Positions 61,863 through 64,000 of a DNA stretch of 64,000 nt are shown piece after piece. This DNA comes from Mya arenaria (taxonomy: Eukaryota > Mollusca > Bivalvia > Myida > Myidae), in the NCBI RefSeq assembly GCF_026914265.1, contig NC_069136.1, forward strand, positions 21,172,715 to 21,236,714, given 5' to 3'. The notes beneath the pieces were generated by a model. That model was given only the letters and a program-made list of their open reading frames with translations. It was not told the origin of the DNA and did no database searches. The translations under genes were made by a program, and so were the position numbers. The first letter of the stretch is position 1, and each line of letters begins with the position of its first letter.

Positions 61863-62237
61863 AGATGCACTATTACTCCTAAAAAGATTTAGCCCAATAG
61901 ATACAATTGTTTAAATATACATGTACTAGAAAACATTTATGCATGTCGAAAGCAATGGTTCTTATAAAGAATTCCGAGTTGAATTCGAAGTTATTGTGCA
62001 GAAAACACGGTATTTCTACCTCATGAGACTATAGTAGATAACTTTAAATATTTAAGCGTTCACCAATCATTTAATTTATTTATTTTGGTTTCAGCTATTT
62101 AATACACTGTTACAATCTTGATATCAGTATTAATATTTTCCATAAATGCATTATTTAGTAAGTTGTTCAAGATTTGTCATTCAAAATTTATGTTTGTTAT
62201 ACATGTGTATGTATTGATTTTGAATAAAAGTGTCACT
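61863..62237 (-). mobile_element. TTAA MITE family B, in intron 1 of CLCA copy 3
   Basis: Orthologous to the element at 42713-43087, same orientation and flanks (TTAA at 61859-61862 and 62238-62241), nearly identical in sequence. It was copied with the gene rather than inserted separately. Confidence 0.85.
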
Positions 62238-62821
62238 TTAAGTAATTAATACTGTGAGGCTGGCTAGTGTATTGGATTCCAAAACATTCAAACAACCACA
62301 CTGTTTGTTCGATTATCAACCGGATCTAGTTTGAAAATACGATTAAAGCATTATGCACACTTGCACATGCAACACCACTGCATAATAAGGAGTGAGTGTG
62401 TGTCAAAATGATTATTTAATTTGAAGGGGACGAACGACCGAACTTAAAGAAATTAAAGAAGCACGAAATATACTAGACAACATAACTATCTAGCATTTAT
62501 GTCCCATGGTACGTTGATACAACGAACTAAGAAAAACATCAATTTATAATTTTATACAAAGTACGTCTTCCACCTTTTGAAAACAATATTTTGATATGTT
62601 AGTAAATTAGTGATAATTAACTCAAGATTACCTTTATTCTGTCGATTAAGCTTTGATCTTCGGTCACAAGATCATGAACAGCGACGTATATCCCTTCATA
62701 TCTATTGTCTGTTAATGTAACACCATAACAAACCCCTATGAAGAAAGCCAAAGCAAACAAAACGCGCATGATGAAGCGAAATTCTTTCTAAAATGATTGT
62801 AAAGGGCAGTCACATTTACCT

Positions 62822-62848
62822 TGAGCGGAAAAAATATGGGTATAATAT
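62822..62848 (-). promoter_or_regulatory. Candidate core promoter box, copy 3
   Basis: Identical to the block at 43672-43698 and at the same distance from the start codon at 62769. The upstream regions of copies 2 and 3 are nearly the same for at least 1.2 kb. Confidence 0.5.
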
Positions 62849-64000
62849 CACAAAATACTCTTCGCTTCTTATTAATGCCGGAAGATCAGTGTTTAATGCA
62901 AATACGAACAATACATGATTATTTGTCAAACAGACATCTGACTCAGATGTTCTTGATGGTGAAATGTGGGTGCGCTCTAATCTGACTTTAACTTGAGTGT
63001 TATATTACTCCTTATTTAAGGATGAAGTCTAGTGGCATATGTGTCCGCCATGCATTTAATGTCGTAGGTCCGATCCCAGCCAGGGAAATGTTCTCCATTG
63101 GGCCCAGTAAACGTATATTTCATATTTTCAAAGCCAAAATAATACGAAAAATACTTTTTTGAATGAAATTCTCTCTGAGTGAAATTGCTATGTCCATGCT
63201 CTAAAAAAACAACAGTAAGTTTGGAATATCAATCAGAAACCAAATGAAAATGATTTCTCAGGACCCAAGCATAGTGAAACCTGCAGTGGGGTTTTAGAAT
63301 TAATTCAGAAAAAAAAATGATTCAAAACGTTTCCGAGTAGCAACATATTCCGTTATAGCCTATATTGAATTCGGTAAGAGTAATATAACGTCTATAGGTC
63401 CTATCTTTCTTTGCGAGGTCTTTGAGCCGCCTTGAAGAGCAGCCACCGCGGCGGATTTCCCGGCAACGAAAGTTGATATAACCTCTTGCACTTAAATGAT
63501 GCATGTGTATGGTAAGTTTAATATATATGATGCGCCTTTAAAATGGCAATTCAATTTAATTTGAATAGTTTATGATCGATCAACCAGTTTTACATAAAAT
63601 GTCACGTTTATGAAAAAGAAATCATACATACGAATTTCAGATGATTAAATTAATTAATAAGAGGCGTGTTTAAGTATGACTATTCCATTAAACATAAAAT
63701 ATGAATTCCCATCTACCTCCCCTATTATTCAGGGGAAATTACTAATCGTAATTATATTCTATAGTCATGCAAGTTGTTTGGTTATTATTCATTTAATAAA
63801 TGAACATGTTAAAGATAGTTTCGGGGTTTTTTTCGTGACAAAAAACAATCAACCTTATAAAATGTGTTTGGTCATATGTTATACCATTCTTAAAAAGACC
63901 CCTCCCCAACACTCATAATTTTGATTGACTTAAGATGGAGGTAAGATTATGCATTTTATGGAAATATATAGAAGTCATACTCTGCATTCGCTCAAAAATA
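62849..64000. other. Upstream region of copy 3: no gene seen
   Basis: Near-identical to 43699-44850 with few differences, including a shared SINE piece. No gene begins before the window's right edge. Confidence 0.6.
63010..63155 (+). mobile_element. tRNA-derived SINE-like fragment upstream of copy 3
   Basis: Same element as at 43866, carried in the duplicated upstream region, with A-box near 63033 and B-box near 63067. Confidence 0.5.

Larger units (their letters stand above)
49553..62769 (-). pseudogene. CLCA: CLCA-family pseudogene, copy 3 (internal deletion)
   Basis: Recent duplicate of copy 2. Recognisable exons: 62769-62632, 60483-60337, 59769-59643, 58973-58856, 56968-56797, about 56536-56400, 56035-55923, 55455-55329, 54736-54627, a fused exon 10/15 at 54234-53834, 53687-53475, 49665-49553. 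Exon 6 has lost its acceptor AG. Exon 7 has TAA in place of a CAG codon, and its last codon before the donor is TAG. At 54039-54040 exon 10 runs directly into exon 15, removing exons 11-14 (about 3.3 kb in copy 2) and shifting the frame into a stop. Exon 17 keeps the longer tail (ETGDNPSFSEGNRAY... ending HGQMVVY). The 5' exons 1-5 are open, so a truncated N-domain product remains possible. Confidence 0.85.

Overview
The window reads as a gene-sparse, AT-rich animal genome, most likely a bivalve mollusc. This is inferred from a dispersed repeat that I recognise from bivalve genomes (about 10430-11030 and 34500-35040), a DIRS-type retroelement fossil, and an invertebrate CLCA gene with many small exons. 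Species cannot be named from this sequence.

All protein-coding content I can support belongs to one family. It is a head-to-tail, minus-strand cluster of CLCA genes (calcium-activated chloride channel regulator; secreted/type I membrane, metalloprotease-like N-domain, VWA, beta-sandwich, FnIII, one TM helix). Copy 1 lies at 27611-6989 and its last exon falls outside the window. Copy 2 lies at 43619-30977, and copy 3 at 62769-49553. An orphan first exon sits at 47640-47503. I resolved 17 exons by splice sites, reading phase and comparison among copies. Only copy 2 joins into an uninterrupted frame (927 residues). Copy 1 has one lost splice donor and one 1-base frameshift. Copy 3 is a pseudogene: it has two stops in exon 7, a lost exon 6 acceptor, and a deletion that fuses exon 10 to exon 15. 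All copies carry HEWAQ in place of the HEXXH zinc motif.

Most remaining DNA is repeats inside the introns. Intron 16 of every copy holds the same 30-bp minisatellite, at very different lengths: more than 6.5 kb in copy 1, about 0.16 kb in copy 2 and 3.5 kb in copy 3. Intron 4 of copies 2 and 3 holds about 15-17 tandem 88-bp units derived from the start of exon 5. Each unit carries a TACTAAC branch-point-like motif and a 3' splice site. Copy 1 has instead a 31-bp array, a 207-bp array and a roughly 3.9-kb DIRS-like fossil in intron 8. Two TTAA-flanked MITE families, a hAT-like MITE, a pogo-like insert, a long inverted-repeat element and tRNA-like SINE pieces complete the picture.

Functional reading: a recently and repeatedly duplicated CLCA locus. 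Copies 2 and 3 are nearly identical over the upstream and intron 1 sequence. The very long reading frames at 1-6.6 kb and 50-53 kb are products of a 30-bp (10-codon) repeat in an intron, not genes.
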